Source of the DNA: Streptomyces noursei
Lineage (GTDB): Bacteria; Actinomycetota; Actinomycetes; Streptomycetales; Streptomycetaceae
Direction: 5' to 3'
DNA length: 64,000 nucleotides
NCBI RefSeq assembly: GCF_001646665.1
Contig: NZ_LWBU01000364.1
Span: 1 to 64,000, forward strand
Notes under the pieces: generated by a model
Told to the model about the DNA's origin: nothing
Database searches by the model: none
The model's input: the letters and a program-made list of their open reading frames with translations, nothing else
Shown here: positions 1 through 8,530 of the stretch, piece after piece
Layout of the letters: each line of letters starts with the position of its first letter
Position numbering within the stretch: position 1 is the stretch's first letter
Position numbers and translations under genes: made by a program

Positions 1-69
1 CCGACGACAACGCCGCGAGCGTGCGTGCAGGGCGCCGCGGGCCAGGCGAGACTTTGCGGACACGACCTA
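1..69 (-). repeat. Truncated copy of a short CTAG-ended repeat
   Basis: On the minus strand it starts TAGGTCGTGTCCGCAAAGT, which matches 14 of 19 bases of the terminal repeat of the element at 39766-39974. It carries the internal core that in plus orientation reads CCGACGACAACGCCGCGAG (1-19). The same 19 bases occur at 61112-61130. The copy runs off the left window edge. Its terminal CTA (67-69) is the stop codon of the neighbouring gene. Confidence 0.6.
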
Positions 70-867
70 GGGCGCCGTCACGAAGTCGATCAGCTCCTCC
101 ACCCGCCCCAGCAGCTCCGGCTCCAGGTCCTTGTAGCTGCGTACCCGGGACAGGATGTGCTGCCAGGCGGCGCCCGTGTTCTCCGGCCACCCCAGGGCCC
201 GGCACACGCCCGTCTTCCAGTCCTGGCCGCGCGGGACCGACGGCCACGCCGGGATGCCCACCGACGCGGGCTTCACGGCCTCCCAGATGTCGATGTACGG
301 GTGCCCCACGACCAGGGTGTGCTCGTCGGTGACGGACGCCGCGATGCGGGACTCCTTGGAGCCCGGCACCAGGTGGTCGACGAGCACCCCGAGGCGGGCG
401 TCCGGACCGGGTCCGAAGTCCCGCACGACGGCGGGGAGGTCGTCGACGCCCTCCAGGTACTCGACGACGACGCCCTCGATGCGCAGGTCGTCGCCCCACA
501 CCCGCTCGACCAGCTCCGCGTCGTGGCGGCCCTCCACGTACATGCGTCCCGCGCGGGCGACACGCGCGCGTGCGCCGGGCACGGCGATCGAGCCCGACGC
601 GGTCCGCGACGGGCGGGCCGGACCGGCCGGCGGACGCACCAGCGTCACCGGGCGCCCCTCCAGCAGGAAGCCGCGCGGCTCCAGCGGGAACACCCGGTGC
701 TTGCCGAACCGGTCCTCCAGGGTCACCGTGCCCGCCTCGCAGCCGATCACCGCCCCGCAGAAGCCGGTGCTCACCTCCTCGACGACCAGGTCCGGGTCGG
801 CGGGTACCTCCGGCACCGGGGCCGAACGCTTCCAGGAGGGCGTCAGGTCAGGGTCGTAAGCGCGCAT
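67..867 (-). CDS. DUF3097 family protein
   Basis: Uncharacterised protein of 266 residues, recognised as the actinobacterial DUF3097 family from its opening DLTPSWKR and the conserved blocks VEEVSTGFCGAVIGCE and LEDRFGKHRVFPLEP. I see no membrane segment or signal peptide, so it is probably cytosolic; its function is unknown. The ATG at 867 gives the family-like start MRAYDPDL. An in-frame ATG at 909 would overlap the end of the upstream hydrolase gene by about 30 bases and adds residues I do not recognise. The TAG stop is contributed by the repeat at 1-69. It lies on the same strand as, and 10 bases after, the metallo-hydrolase gene. Confidence 0.8.
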   Translation of the reverse strand: MRAYDPDLTPSWKRSAPVPEVPADPDLVVEEVSTGFCGAVIGCEAGTVTLEDRFGKHRVFPLEPRGFLLEGRPVTLVRPPAGPARPSRTASGSIAVPGARARVARAGRMYVEGRHDAELVERVWGDDLRIEGVVVEYLEGVDDLPAVVRDFGPGPDARLGVLVDHLVPGSKESRIAASVTDEHTLVVGHPYIDIWEAVKPASVGIPAWPSVPRGQDWKTGVCRALGWPENTGAAWQHILSRVRSYKDLEPELLGRVEELIDFVTAP

Positions 868-877
868 CCGCCAGACG

Positions 878-1600
878 CTACGACACGCCGAACCGGCGGG
901 CCAGCTCATCGCGTTGGGCGCGTACGAAGCCGGCGCCGACGACGGCCCCGTGCCCGGGGACGTACAGCGCGTCCTCGCCGCCCAGTTCCAGCAGCCGGTC
1001 CAGCGCGGCCGGCCACTGTGACGGGACGGCGTCGGACCCGGCCTGGGGGTCGCCCGACTCCTCCACCAGGTCCCCGCACAGGACGACCTCCCGGGAGCCC
1101 GGCACCAGCACCGCCAGGTCGTGTCCGCTGTGCCCCGGCCCCACGTTGGCCAGCAGCACCTGCCGCCCGCCCAGCTCCAGCGTCCACTCGCCGCACACCA
1201 GGTGGTGCGGGACCACCAGGACGTCCGTCGCCTCCACGGCGTCCGCCTCCGCCACCCCGTGCCGCACGGCGTCGCCCCGCAGCGCGTCCCGGCCGCCGGT
1301 GAGCACGGTGTCCACGCCGACCGCGCCGTACACCTCGGTGCCGGAGAACGCCGCCGTGCCGAGCACGTGGTCGAAGTGGGGATGGCTCAGTGCGATATGT
1401 GTCACTCTCCGGCCGCCCATCAGCGCCTGCGCCTGCGCCCGGATCGCGGCGCCCTCACGGAGCGTCGCGCCCGTGTCGTACAGGAGGGCGCGGTCCTCGC
1501 CGACCACCAGAGCCGTGGTCGCGTCCCACACGGGCAGCCTCCTGCGGCCCACGCCGTCGGCGAGACGCTCCCATCCGAAGTCTTCCCAAGCGACGTCCAT
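878..1600 (-). CDS. MBL-fold metallo-hydrolase
   Basis: A 240-residue metallo-beta-lactamase-fold hydrolase. The metal-binding signature HPHFDH (HxHxDH) sits near residue 77, further metal ligands are likely in 'VGPGHSGHD' and 'CGDL', and a late 'VPGHG' matches the last histidine of the fold. The substrate cannot be read from the sequence; the family includes glyoxalase II-like thioesterases and lactonases. There is no signal peptide. It probably forms a two-gene unit with the DUF3097 gene downstream and diverges from hrcA across about 165 bases that hold the CIRCE operator. Confidence 0.85.
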   Translation of the reverse strand: MDVAWEDFGWERLADGVGRRRLPVWDATTALVVGEDRALLYDTGATLREGAAIRAQAQALMGGRRVTHIALSHPHFDHVLGTAAFSGTEVYGAVGVDTVLTGGRDALRGDAVRHGVAEADAVEATDVLVVPHHLVCGEWTLELGGRQVLLANVGPGHSGHDLAVLVPGSREVVLCGDLVEESGDPQAGSDAVPSQWPAALDRLLELGGEDALYVPGHGAVVGAGFVRAQRDELARRFGVS

Positions 1601-1701
1601 ACCGCGACGCTATCGGCATCCACCAGGCTCGTCGCGCGGTAGCGTGGTCGGCCGCCCTTGCTAGGGGCGTACCCCGGCGCCGTACACTTGCCGGGGGAAG
1701 G

Positions 1702-1728
1702 TTGGCACTCGGGCAGGGCGAGTGCCAG
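1702..1728 (+). promoter_or_regulatory. CIRCE operator (HrcA site)
   Basis: The inverted repeat TTGGCACTC, 9-base spacer, GAGTGCCAG closely matches the CIRCE consensus (TTAGCACTC-N9-GAGTGCTAA). It ends 39 bases before hrcA. A promoter-like TTGCTA (1658-1663) and TACACT (1683-1688) lie just upstream with a long 19-base spacing. HrcA bound here would repress its own operon; that role is known for the family. Confidence 0.9.
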
Positions 1729-1767
1729 CGAAGCAGAAGGAACCACAGCCAGCTGGAGGTGCGCGCG

Positions 1768-2784
1768 ATGCTCAGCGAACGCAGACTCGAGGTGTTGCGC
1801 GCCATCGTCCAGGACTACGTGGGCACCGAGGAGCCGGTCGGCTCCAAGGCGCTCACGGAGCGCCACAACCTCGGCGTCTCGCCCGCCACCGTGCGCAACG
1901 ACATGGCGGTGCTGGAGGAGGAGGGCTTCATCGCCCAGCCCCACACCAGCGCCGGCCGCATCCCCACGGACAAGGGCTACCGCCTCTTCGTCGACCGGCT
2001 CGCCGGCGTCAAGCCGCTGTCGTCGCCGGAGCGGCGCGCCATCCAGAACTTCCTGGACGGCGCGGTCGACCTCGACGACGTCGTCGGGCGCACGGTGCGG
2101 CTGCTCGCGCAGCTGACCCGGCAGGTCGCGGTGGTGCAGTACCCGTCCCTGACGCGCTCCACCGTGCGGCACGTGGAACTGCTGTCGCTGGCCCCGGCGC
2201 GGCTGATGCTGGTCCTGATCACCGACACGGGCCGGGTGGAGCAGCGCATGGTCGACTGCCCCGCGCCGTTCGGCGAGACGTCCGTGGCGGACCTGCGGGC
2301 CCGGCTGAACAGCCGTGTCGTGGGGCGCCGCTTCACGGACGTGCCCCAGCTGGTGCAGGACCTCCCCGAGTCCTTCGAGGCGGAGGACCGGGGGACCGTC
2401 TCCACGGTGCTGGCCACCCTGCTGGAGACGCTGGTGGAGGAGACCGAGGAGCGGCTGATGATCGGCGGCACCGCCAATCTCACCCGCTTCGGGCACGACT
2501 TCCCCCTGACGATCCGGCCGGTGCTGGAAGCGCTGGAGGAGCAGGTGGTGCTCCTCAAGCTGCTCGGCGAGGCCAAGGACTCGGCCATGACCGTACGTAT
2601 CGGGCACGAGAACGCCCACGAGGGCCTCAACTCCACGTCCGTCGTCGCGGTCGGCTACGGTTCGGGCGACGAGGCAGTCGCCAAACTCGGCGTGGTCGGA
2701 CCGACCCGCATGGACTACCCCGGAACGATGGGAGCGGTACGCGCAGTGGCACGTTACGTCGGACAGATCCTGGCGGAGTCGTAA
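1768..2784 (+). CDS. hrcA: Heat-inducible transcription repressor HrcA
   Basis: A 338-residue repressor of class I heat-shock genes that binds CIRCE and is known in the family to depend on the GroEL chaperonin for activity. The N-terminus 'MLSERRLEVLRAIVQDYVGTEEPVGSKAL' region is the winged-helix domain, followed by 'GVSPATVRNDMAVLEEEGFI' and the conserved 'PHTSAGRIPTDKGYR' stretch. The ATG at 1768 is preceded by CTGGAGG (1753-1759). The CIRCE element upstream implies autoregulation. The stop TAA directly abuts the GTG of dnaJ2, so the two genes are cotranscribed. Confidence 0.97.
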   Translation: MLSERRLEVLRAIVQDYVGTEEPVGSKALTERHNLGVSPATVRNDMAVLEEEGFIAQPHTSAGRIPTDKGYRLFVDRLAGVKPLSSPERRAIQNFLDGAVDLDDVVGRTVRLLAQLTRQVAVVQYPSLTRSTVRHVELLSLAPARLMLVLITDTGRVEQRMVDCPAPFGETSVADLRARLNSRVVGRRFTDVPQLVQDLPESFEAEDRGTVSTVLATLLETLVEETEERLMIGGTANLTRFGHDFPLTIRPVLEALEEQVVLLKLLGEAKDSAMTVRIGHENAHEGLNSTSVVAVGYGSGDEAVAKLGVVGPTRMDYPGTMGAVRAVARYVGQILAES

Positions 2785-3924
2785 GTGGCCACGGACTACT
2801 ACGCCGTACTCGGCGTACGCCGCGACGCCTCCCAGGACGAGATCAAGAAGGCGTTCCGCAGGCTCGCCCGCGAGCTGCACCCGGACGTCAATCCCGATCC
2901 GAAGACGCAGGAGCGGTTCAAGGAGATCAACGCCGCCTACGAGGTGCTGTCGGACCCGCAGAAGAAGCAGGTCTACGACCTCGGCGGCGACCCGCTGTCC
3001 GCCTCCGGCGGCGGCGCGGGCGCGGGCGGCTTCGGTGCGGGCGGCTTCGGCAACTTCTCCGACATCATGGACGCCTTCTTCGGTACGGCGTCCCAGCGCG
3101 GGCCCCGGTCGCGCACCCGGCGCGGCCAGGACGCGATGATCCGCCTGGAGATCGACCTCAACGAGGCGGCCTTCGGCACCACCAAGGACATCCAGGTCGA
3201 CACGGCCGTCGTCTGCACCACCTGCTCCGGTGAGGGCGCCGCGCCCGGTACGTCGGCCCAGACGTGCGACATGTGCCGCGGCCGCGGTGAGGTCTCCCAG
3301 GTCACCCGGTCCTTCCTGGGCCAGGTCATGACCTCCCGCCCCTGCCCGCAGTGCCAGGGCTTCGGCACGGTCGTGCCGACCCCGTGCCCCGAGTGCGCGG
3401 GCGACGGCCGGGTCCGGTCCCGCCGCACGCTCACGGTGAAGATCCCGGCCGGTGTCGACAACGGCACCCGCATCCAGCTGGCCGGCGAGGGCGAGGTCGG
3501 TCCCGGCGGCGGCCCGGCCGGCGACCTGTACGTGGAGATCCACGAGCTGCCGCACGCGGTGTTCCAGCGGCGCGGCGACGACCTGCACTGCACGGTGACC
3601 ATCCCGATGACGGCGGCCGCGCTGGGCACCAAGTGCCCGCTGGAGACGCTGGACGGGCTGGAGGAGGTCGACGTCCGGCCGGGCACGCAGTCGGGCCAGT
3701 CGATCCCGCTGCACGGCCGCGGCGTCACCCACCTGCGGGGCGGCGGACGCGGTGACCTCATCGTGCACGTCGAGGTCCAGACGCCGTCGAAGCTGGACCC
3801 GGAGCAGGAGCGGCTGCTGCGGGAGCTGGCGAAGCTGCGGGGCGAGGAGCGGCCGACCGGCCAGTTCCAGCCGGGGCAGCAGGGGCTGTTCTCCCGCCTG
3901 AAGGACGCGTTCAACGGTCGCTGA
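2785..3924 (+). CDS. dnaJ2: Chaperone protein DnaJ (second copy type)
   Basis: Hsp40 co-chaperone of 379 residues that stimulates DnaK. It has an N-terminal J domain with the HPD motif (HPDVNPD, about residue 32) and a glycine-rich linker (residues 70-95). Four CxxCxGxG-type zinc motifs follow between about residues 145 and 215 (CTTCSGEG, CDMCRGRG, CPQCQGFG, CPECAGDG), then the C-terminal substrate-binding domains. The GTG start immediately follows the hrcA stop. The hrcA-dnaJ arrangement is the usual one for the DnaJ2 paralogue in Streptomyces, where another dnaJ normally sits with dnaK-grpE. Confidence 0.96.
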   Translation: MATDYYAVLGVRRDASQDEIKKAFRRLARELHPDVNPDPKTQERFKEINAAYEVLSDPQKKQVYDLGGDPLSASGGGAGAGGFGAGGFGNFSDIMDAFFGTASQRGPRSRTRRGQDAMIRLEIDLNEAAFGTTKDIQVDTAVVCTTCSGEGAAPGTSAQTCDMCRGRGEVSQVTRSFLGQVMTSRPCPQCQGFGTVVPTPCPECAGDGRVRSRRTLTVKIPAGVDNGTRIQLAGEGEVGPGGGPAGDLYVEIHELPHAVFQRRGDDLHCTVTIPMTAAALGTKCPLETLDGLEEVDVRPGTQSGQSIPLHGRGVTHLRGGGRGDLIVHVEVQTPSKLDPEQERLLRELAKLRGEERPTGQFQPGQQGLFSRLKDAFNGR

Positions 3925-4089
3925 CCGGTGGTCCGGCGCCCGGTGCCCCCTGCGGGGCGGCCACGGGCGCCGGTGACCCGGCCCGCGCGGAGGCAGCGAT
4001 TCCGGTGCGGTCCCCGGCGGCCCGCGGGCACCCGGGTCCGCCGGGCGGCCCCGTGCGGTCCCGGGGCGGGGGCGTGACACCATGCGTGC

Positions 4090-5166
4090 ATGTCCTCCGC
4101 ACTGACCGATCTCTGCCGGTACCCGATCGTGCAGGCCCCCATGGCGGGCGGCGCCTCCTGTCCGCAGCTCGCCGCGGCCGTGTCCGACGCCGGCGGGCTG
4201 GGCTTCCTGGCCGCCGGGTACAAGACCGCCGACGGCATGTACCAGGAGATCAAGCAGGTCCGCGGGCTGACCTCGCGGCCCTTCGGCGTCAATCTGTTCA
4301 TGCCGCAGCCCGGCCACGCGGACCCCGCGGCCGTCGACGTGTACCGGCACCAACTCGCCGGTGAGGCCACCTGGTACGACACGCCCCTCGGCGACCCCGA
4401 CGCCGGGCGCGACGACGGGTACGACGCCAAGCTGGCCATCCTGCTGGACGAGCCGGTGCCGGTGGTGTCCTTCACGTTCGGGTGCCCCACCCCCGAGACG
4501 GTCGCCGCGTTCGCGCGCGCCGGGACGGTCACCGTCGTGACGGTCACGTCGCCCGAGGAGGCCGAGGCCGCGCAGCGCGCGGGCGCCGACGCCGTGTGCG
4601 TCCAGGGCGTCGAGGCGGGCGGCCACCAGGGCACCCACCGCGACGACCCGGAGAGCGGCGGGTCCGGTACGGGCCTGCTGTCGCTGGTCGCGCTGGTGAG
4701 GGAGGCCGTACCGCTGCCGATCGTCGCCGCGGGCGGCCTGATGCGCGGCAGCCAGATCGCCGCGGTCCTCGCGGCGGGCGCCTGGGCCGCCCAGCTCGGC
4801 ACCGCGTTCCTGGTGTGCCCCGAGTCCGGCGCGCACGCCCTGCACAAGCGGGCCATGACCGACCCGCTGTTCACCCGCACCGAGCTGACCCGGGCGTTCT
4901 CCGGGCGCCCGGCCCGGGGGCTGGTCAACCGGTTCATGCACGAGCACGGCCCGTACGCCCCGGCCGCCTACCCCGAGGTGCACCACCTGACGAGCGGGCT
5001 GCGCAAGGCCGCCGCCGCGGCGGGCGACCCGCAGGGCATGGCGCTGTGGGCGGGGCAGGGCCACCGGATGGCGCGCGAGCTGCCCGCCGCCCGGCTGGTG
5101 GAGGTCCTGGCCGCCGAGCTGGACGCCTCGGCGGCGTCCCTCGCGCTGCGGGGCGTGGCCTCATGA
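4090..5166 (+). CDS. Nitronate monooxygenase (2-nitropropane dioxygenase family)
   Basis: FMN-dependent TIM-barrel oxygenase of 358 residues that would oxidise alkyl nitronates. The N-terminal 'YPIVQAPMAGG' and the central 'QGVEAGGHQGTH' with the flavin-contacting 'AAGGL' loop are typical of the family. The ATG at 4090 follows a 165-base GC-rich gap with no other gene that I could support. The stop overlaps the start of rsmE (ATGA), so the two are translationally coupled. The physiological substrate is unknown; some relatives are enoyl-ACP reductases (FabK), though the AGGHQG-type loop favours nitronate monooxygenase. Confidence 0.88.
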   Translation: MSSALTDLCRYPIVQAPMAGGASCPQLAAAVSDAGGLGFLAAGYKTADGMYQEIKQVRGLTSRPFGVNLFMPQPGHADPAAVDVYRHQLAGEATWYDTPLGDPDAGRDDGYDAKLAILLDEPVPVVSFTFGCPTPETVAAFARAGTVTVVTVTSPEEAEAAQRAGADAVCVQGVEAGGHQGTHRDDPESGGSGTGLLSLVALVREAVPLPIVAAGGLMRGSQIAAVLAAGAWAAQLGTAFLVCPESGAHALHKRAMTDPLFTRTELTRAFSGRPARGLVNRFMHEHGPYAPAAYPEVHHLTSGLRKAAAAAGDPQGMALWAGQGHRMARELPAARLVEVLAAELDASAASLALRGVAS

Positions 5167-5903
5167 CCGCCCCCGTCTTCCTGGTCGACCGCGTCGCTGA
5201 CGCCGCCGGCGGGACCATCACCCTGGACGGGCCCGAGGGGCGGCACGCGGTGTCGGTCCGGCGGCTGCGTGTCGGCGAGGAGATCGTCCTGACGGACGGC
5301 GCCGGCACCGGCGCGTACGGCACGGTCGCGGCCGTCGAGGGCAAGGACCGCCTGGAGGTGGCCGTCTCCGAGGTCCGTACCGAACCCGCGCCCGCCCCCC
5401 GCATCACCGTCGTCCAGGCCCTCCCCAAGGGCGACCGGGGCGAGCTGGCGGTGGAGACCATGACCGAGACGGGCGTCGACGCGATCGTGCCGTGGGCGGC
5501 GTCCCGCTGCATCACCCAGTGGAAGGGCGACCGCGGCCTGAAGGCGCTGGCCAAGTGGCGGGCCACCGCGCGGGAGGCGGGCAAGCAGTCGCGCCGGCTG
5601 CGTTTCCCCGACGTCGCGGACGCGGCGACGACCAAGCAGGTCGCCCAGCTGCTCGCCGCCGCCGACTTCGCCGCCGTCCTCCACGAGGAGGGCGCCGCAC
5701 CGCTGGCCACCGCCGAACTGCCCGCCACCGGCGAGATCGTGCTCGTCGTGGGCCCCGAAGGCGGCGTGTCGCCCGACGAGTTGGCGGCCTTCGCCGAGGC
5801 GGGCGCCACGCCCTGCCGGCTCGGCCGCAGCGTGCTGCGCACCTCCACCGCCGGGACGGCCGCCACCGCCCTGCTGCTGGGGCGCACCGGCCGCTGGTCC
5901 TGA
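5163..5903 (+). CDS. rsmE: 16S rRNA (uracil-1498-N3)-methyltransferase RsmE
   Basis: SPOUT-class methyltransferase of 246 residues that methylates U1498 of 16S rRNA in the assembled 30S subunit. It has an N-terminal PUA-like domain ('GPEGRHAVSVRRLRVGEE') and a C-terminal trefoil knot with 'LVVGPEGGVSPDELAAFAEAG' and 'LGRSVLRTSTAGTAA'. The start overlaps the stop of the nitronate monooxygenase gene by ATGA. Length is normal for the family. Confidence 0.95.
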   Translation: MTAPVFLVDRVADAAGGTITLDGPEGRHAVSVRRLRVGEEIVLTDGAGTGAYGTVAAVEGKDRLEVAVSEVRTEPAPAPRITVVQALPKGDRGELAVETMTETGVDAIVPWAASRCITQWKGDRGLKALAKWRATAREAGKQSRRLRFPDVADAATTKQVAQLLAAADFAAVLHEEGAAPLATAELPATGEIVLVVGPEGGVSPDELAAFAEAGATPCRLGRSVLRTSTAGTAATALLLGRTGRWS

Positions 5904-6079
5904 CCGGAAGCCGCACAAGCGCCCGCCACCCGTCGCCCGCCACCCAGCCGCCCGCCGCCCCCGCCCGCCACGCACGCGTGCCGCGTTCCTCGCCGGCCGC
6001 CGCGGTGCAGGGCACCGTCCGGCGCCCAAGTGGCGGGGGCAGCGAACCGGTTGTCGTACCGGATCCGTAAGGTTGCGGC

Positions 6080-7390
6080 ATGTCCGACGAGTCTCCCCTC
6101 ATCCGCAGCCTGCGCGCCGCCGTCGCCGCCGCACCCGACGACGTCCCCCTGCGGCTGCACCTCGCCGAACTCCTCCTCCAGGCGGGGCGCAACGACGAAG
6201 CCGTCACCGAGGCGGCCGTCGCCCTCCAGCACGCGCCCGGTGACGCGGACGCCCGCGCGCTGATGGGCCGCGCCATGGGCCTGCCGCCGGCGCCCCCGGC
6301 GCCCGCCGCACCCCCGGCCCCGGCCTCCGGCGACCCGGGGCTCCCCGGCCCGCCGCCGCCCGCCCAGGACCCGCGGACCCGGACGGACTTCGACTGGGCC
6401 GCCGCCGAGCAGGAGGTCGGCGACATCGTGCCGCCCCGGTTCGTCGACGGCACCGAGGCGCCCCTCACCGCCGACGGTCTCGGCGACGACCCGGGCGACG
6501 CGGACGCCTGGGACGTCGACGCGCCCGGCGCCGTACGGCTCGCGGACGTCGGCGGGATGCAGGAGGTCAAGGACCGCCTGGAGGCCGCGTTCCTGGCGCC
6601 GATGCGCAACCCCGAACTGCGCAAGCTGTACGGCAAGAGCCTGCGCGGCGGCCTCCTGCTCTACGGGCCGCCCGGCTGCGGCAAGACGTTCATCGCCCGC
6701 GCGGTCGCCGGCGAGCTGGGCGCGGGCTTCCTGTCGATCTCGCTGAGCGACATCCTCGACATGTACATCGGCGCCTCCGAGAAGAACGTCCACGACATCT
6801 TCGAGACCGCCCGCGCCCAGGCGCCGTGCGTCGTCTTCCTCGACGAGCTGGACGCACTCGGCGCCAAGCGCAGCCGCAGCCACCACAGCGGGCTGCGCAA
6901 CGTCGTCAACCAGCTGCTGACCGAGCTGGACGGCATCGCCGCCGACAGCAACGACGGCGTGTTCGTCCTCGCCGCCACCAACGTCCCCTGGGACGTGGAC
7001 ATCGCGCTGCGCCGCCCCGGCCGCCTCGACCGCACGCTGCTGGTGCTCCCCCCGGACGCCGCCGCGCGCGACGCGATCCTCCGCTACCACCTGCGCGACC
7101 GCCCCATCGAGGCGGTCGACCTGGGCAAGCTCGTCAAGGCGACCGAGGACTTCTCCGGCGCCGACCTCGCCCACGTCTGCGAGACAGCCGCCGAGGCCGC
7201 CCTGCTCGACTCGGCCCGCACCGGCACCGTACGCATGATCAACATGAAGGACCTGCTGGGCGCGGCCGGGCAGATCCGGCCGTCCACCGACCCCTGGTTC
7301 TCCGCCGCCCGCAACGTGGCGACGTTCGCCAACGACGGCGGCATGTACGACGACCTCCTCGCGTACCTGAAGAGGAAGCGCAAACTGTGA
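6080..7390 (+). CDS. AAA-family ATPase with N-terminal TPR-like region
   Basis: A 436-residue ATPase of the classic AAA (Cdc48/FtsH-like) group. Residues 1-65 form two helical repeats resembling tetratricopeptide repeats ('DVPLRLHLAELLLQAGRNDEAV'), and residues 70-105 are a Pro/Ala linker. The ATPase domain has Walker A GPPGCGKT at 196-203, Walker B with FLDELD around 253-258, sensor 1 'LAATN', arginine fingers in 'RRPGRLDR' and sensor 2 'FSGADL'. No protease domain or membrane segment is present, so it probably remodels protein complexes in the cytosol. The substrate is unknown. The stop overlaps the GTG of the TPR membrane protein next to it. Confidence 0.85.
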   Translation: MSDESPLIRSLRAAVAAAPDDVPLRLHLAELLLQAGRNDEAVTEAAVALQHAPGDADARALMGRAMGLPPAPPAPAAPPAPASGDPGLPGPPPPAQDPRTRTDFDWAAAEQEVGDIVPPRFVDGTEAPLTADGLGDDPGDADAWDVDAPGAVRLADVGGMQEVKDRLEAAFLAPMRNPELRKLYGKSLRGGLLLYGPPGCGKTFIARAVAGELGAGFLSISLSDILDMYIGASEKNVHDIFETARAQAPCVVFLDELDALGAKRSRSHHSGLRNVVNQLLTELDGIAADSNDGVFVLAATNVPWDVDIALRRPGRLDRTLLVLPPDAAARDAILRYHLRDRPIEAVDLGKLVKATEDFSGADLAHVCETAAEAALLDSARTGTVRMINMKDLLGAAGQIRPSTDPWFSAARNVATFANDGGMYDDLLAYLKRKRKL

Positions 7391-8490
7391 CCACCCCGCA
7401 GCCGCGGTCCCTGGACCGGGCCGAGGCGCTGTACGACCTGGAGCGCTACGACCAGGCCGCGGCCCTCACCGCGCAGCACCTCGCGCACCACCCGGACGAC
7501 GCCCGGGCGCTCGGCCTGCTGGCCCGCTGCCGCCGCCACCTCGGCGACCGGACGGAGGCGCTGCGGCTGGCCGACGAGGCGCTGCGCGCCGACCCCCAGC
7601 TGCCGTCCGCCTGGTTCCTGCGCGCCGATCTGCTGGCCCACGGCCCGGCCGGCGGGCCCCAGTGGGCGGCGGCCGAGGACTCCGCGCGGCGCGGCCTCGC
7701 CCTCGTACCGAACCACTGGACCGGGTACCACGTCCTCGGCACCATCCTGATGCGCTCGGAGAACCCGGCACGGCGCCACGAGGCGTACGCGCTCGCCCTC
7801 CGCTCGGTCGAGCTGGGCCCCGAGGAGGACGCCACCCACTTCCTCCTCGGCCTGGCCGCGTACCACCTCGGCGACCATGCCACCGCCGAGAGGGCCTACG
7901 AGAACGCGCTGCGCCTCAACCCCGCGAGCAGCGAGGCCCACAACAACCTGTCCCTGCTGCACCTGCGCCGCCGCTTCCGCCGGCGCGGCGCGTGGACCAG
8001 AGCCGCCGAGGGGTTCGTCGACTCGGCCGCGCTCGACCTGGACGACCGCGAGGCGCGGTTCAACCTGGAGACCATGGCGTGGGGCACCGCCGCCGGTGCG
8101 CGCTGGGTGGCGCTCGCCGGGTTCCTGGCCGCGAGCGTCGGCTCGGCGCAGCTGCGCACGGGCGGCACCGGGACGGGCGCGGTGGTGGCCGAGGCCGTCG
8201 GCGTCGCCGTGTTCCTGGCGCTGTGGGGCGGCTGGGCCCTGTGGATGCTGCGGCGCGTCCCGCCGCGGCTGAGGCGCCCGCTGCTGCTGATATCCCGCGG
8301 CTGCCCGCCGGTGCTGTGGATGGCCGGCGCCGTGGCGCTGCTGGGTCTGGAGTCGGCGGCCGTCCTGGCGCTGCCCACGGCCGGCGCGGGCGTCGTCGCC
8401 GGTCTCGGCGGCCCGCTGTTCTGGGCCGTGGTCATCACCTACTGGGTCAGCAGGTCCGCCCTCAAGAGACGCGCGCCCGGCCGCCGATAG
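7387..8490 (+). CDS. TPR-repeat protein with C-terminal membrane segments
   Basis: A 367-residue protein starting at GTG 7387, overlapping the stop of the AAA-ATPase by GTGA. The first ~230 residues are tandem tetratricopeptide repeats ('AEALYDLERYDQAAALTAQHLAHHPDDARAL', 'ERAYENALRLNPASSEAHNNL' regions). The last ~130 residues hold about four hydrophobic segments and end in a basic tail 'LKRRAPGRR'. The layout suggests a membrane-anchored cytosolic scaffold. Since its partner also carries TPR-like repeats, the two probably work in one complex; that is inference from coupling and shared repeat type. No enzymatic motif is visible. Confidence 0.8.
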   Translation: MTTPQPRSLDRAEALYDLERYDQAAALTAQHLAHHPDDARALGLLARCRRHLGDRTEALRLADEALRADPQLPSAWFLRADLLAHGPAGGPQWAAAEDSARRGLALVPNHWTGYHVLGTILMRSENPARRHEAYALALRSVELGPEEDATHFLLGLAAYHLGDHATAERAYENALRLNPASSEAHNNLSLLHLRRRFRRRGAWTRAAEGFVDSAALDLDDREARFNLETMAWGTAAGARWVALAGFLAASVGSAQLRTGGTGTGAVVAEAVGVAVFLALWGGWALWMLRRVPPRLRRPLLLISRGCPPVLWMAGAVALLGLESAAVLALPTAGAGVVAGLGGPLFWAVVITYWVSRSALKRRAPGRR

Positions 8491-8530
8491 AGTGCCTCCG
8501 TACGCAGACGGTGACAGAAAGGACCAGGAC

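Noticed and set aside
1420..5064. A very long open frame on the minus strand across hrcA-dnaJ2 and the oxygenase gene
   Set aside because: High GC makes stop codons rare in the shadow frames; the encoded protein is low-complexity and the plus-strand genes are clear family members.
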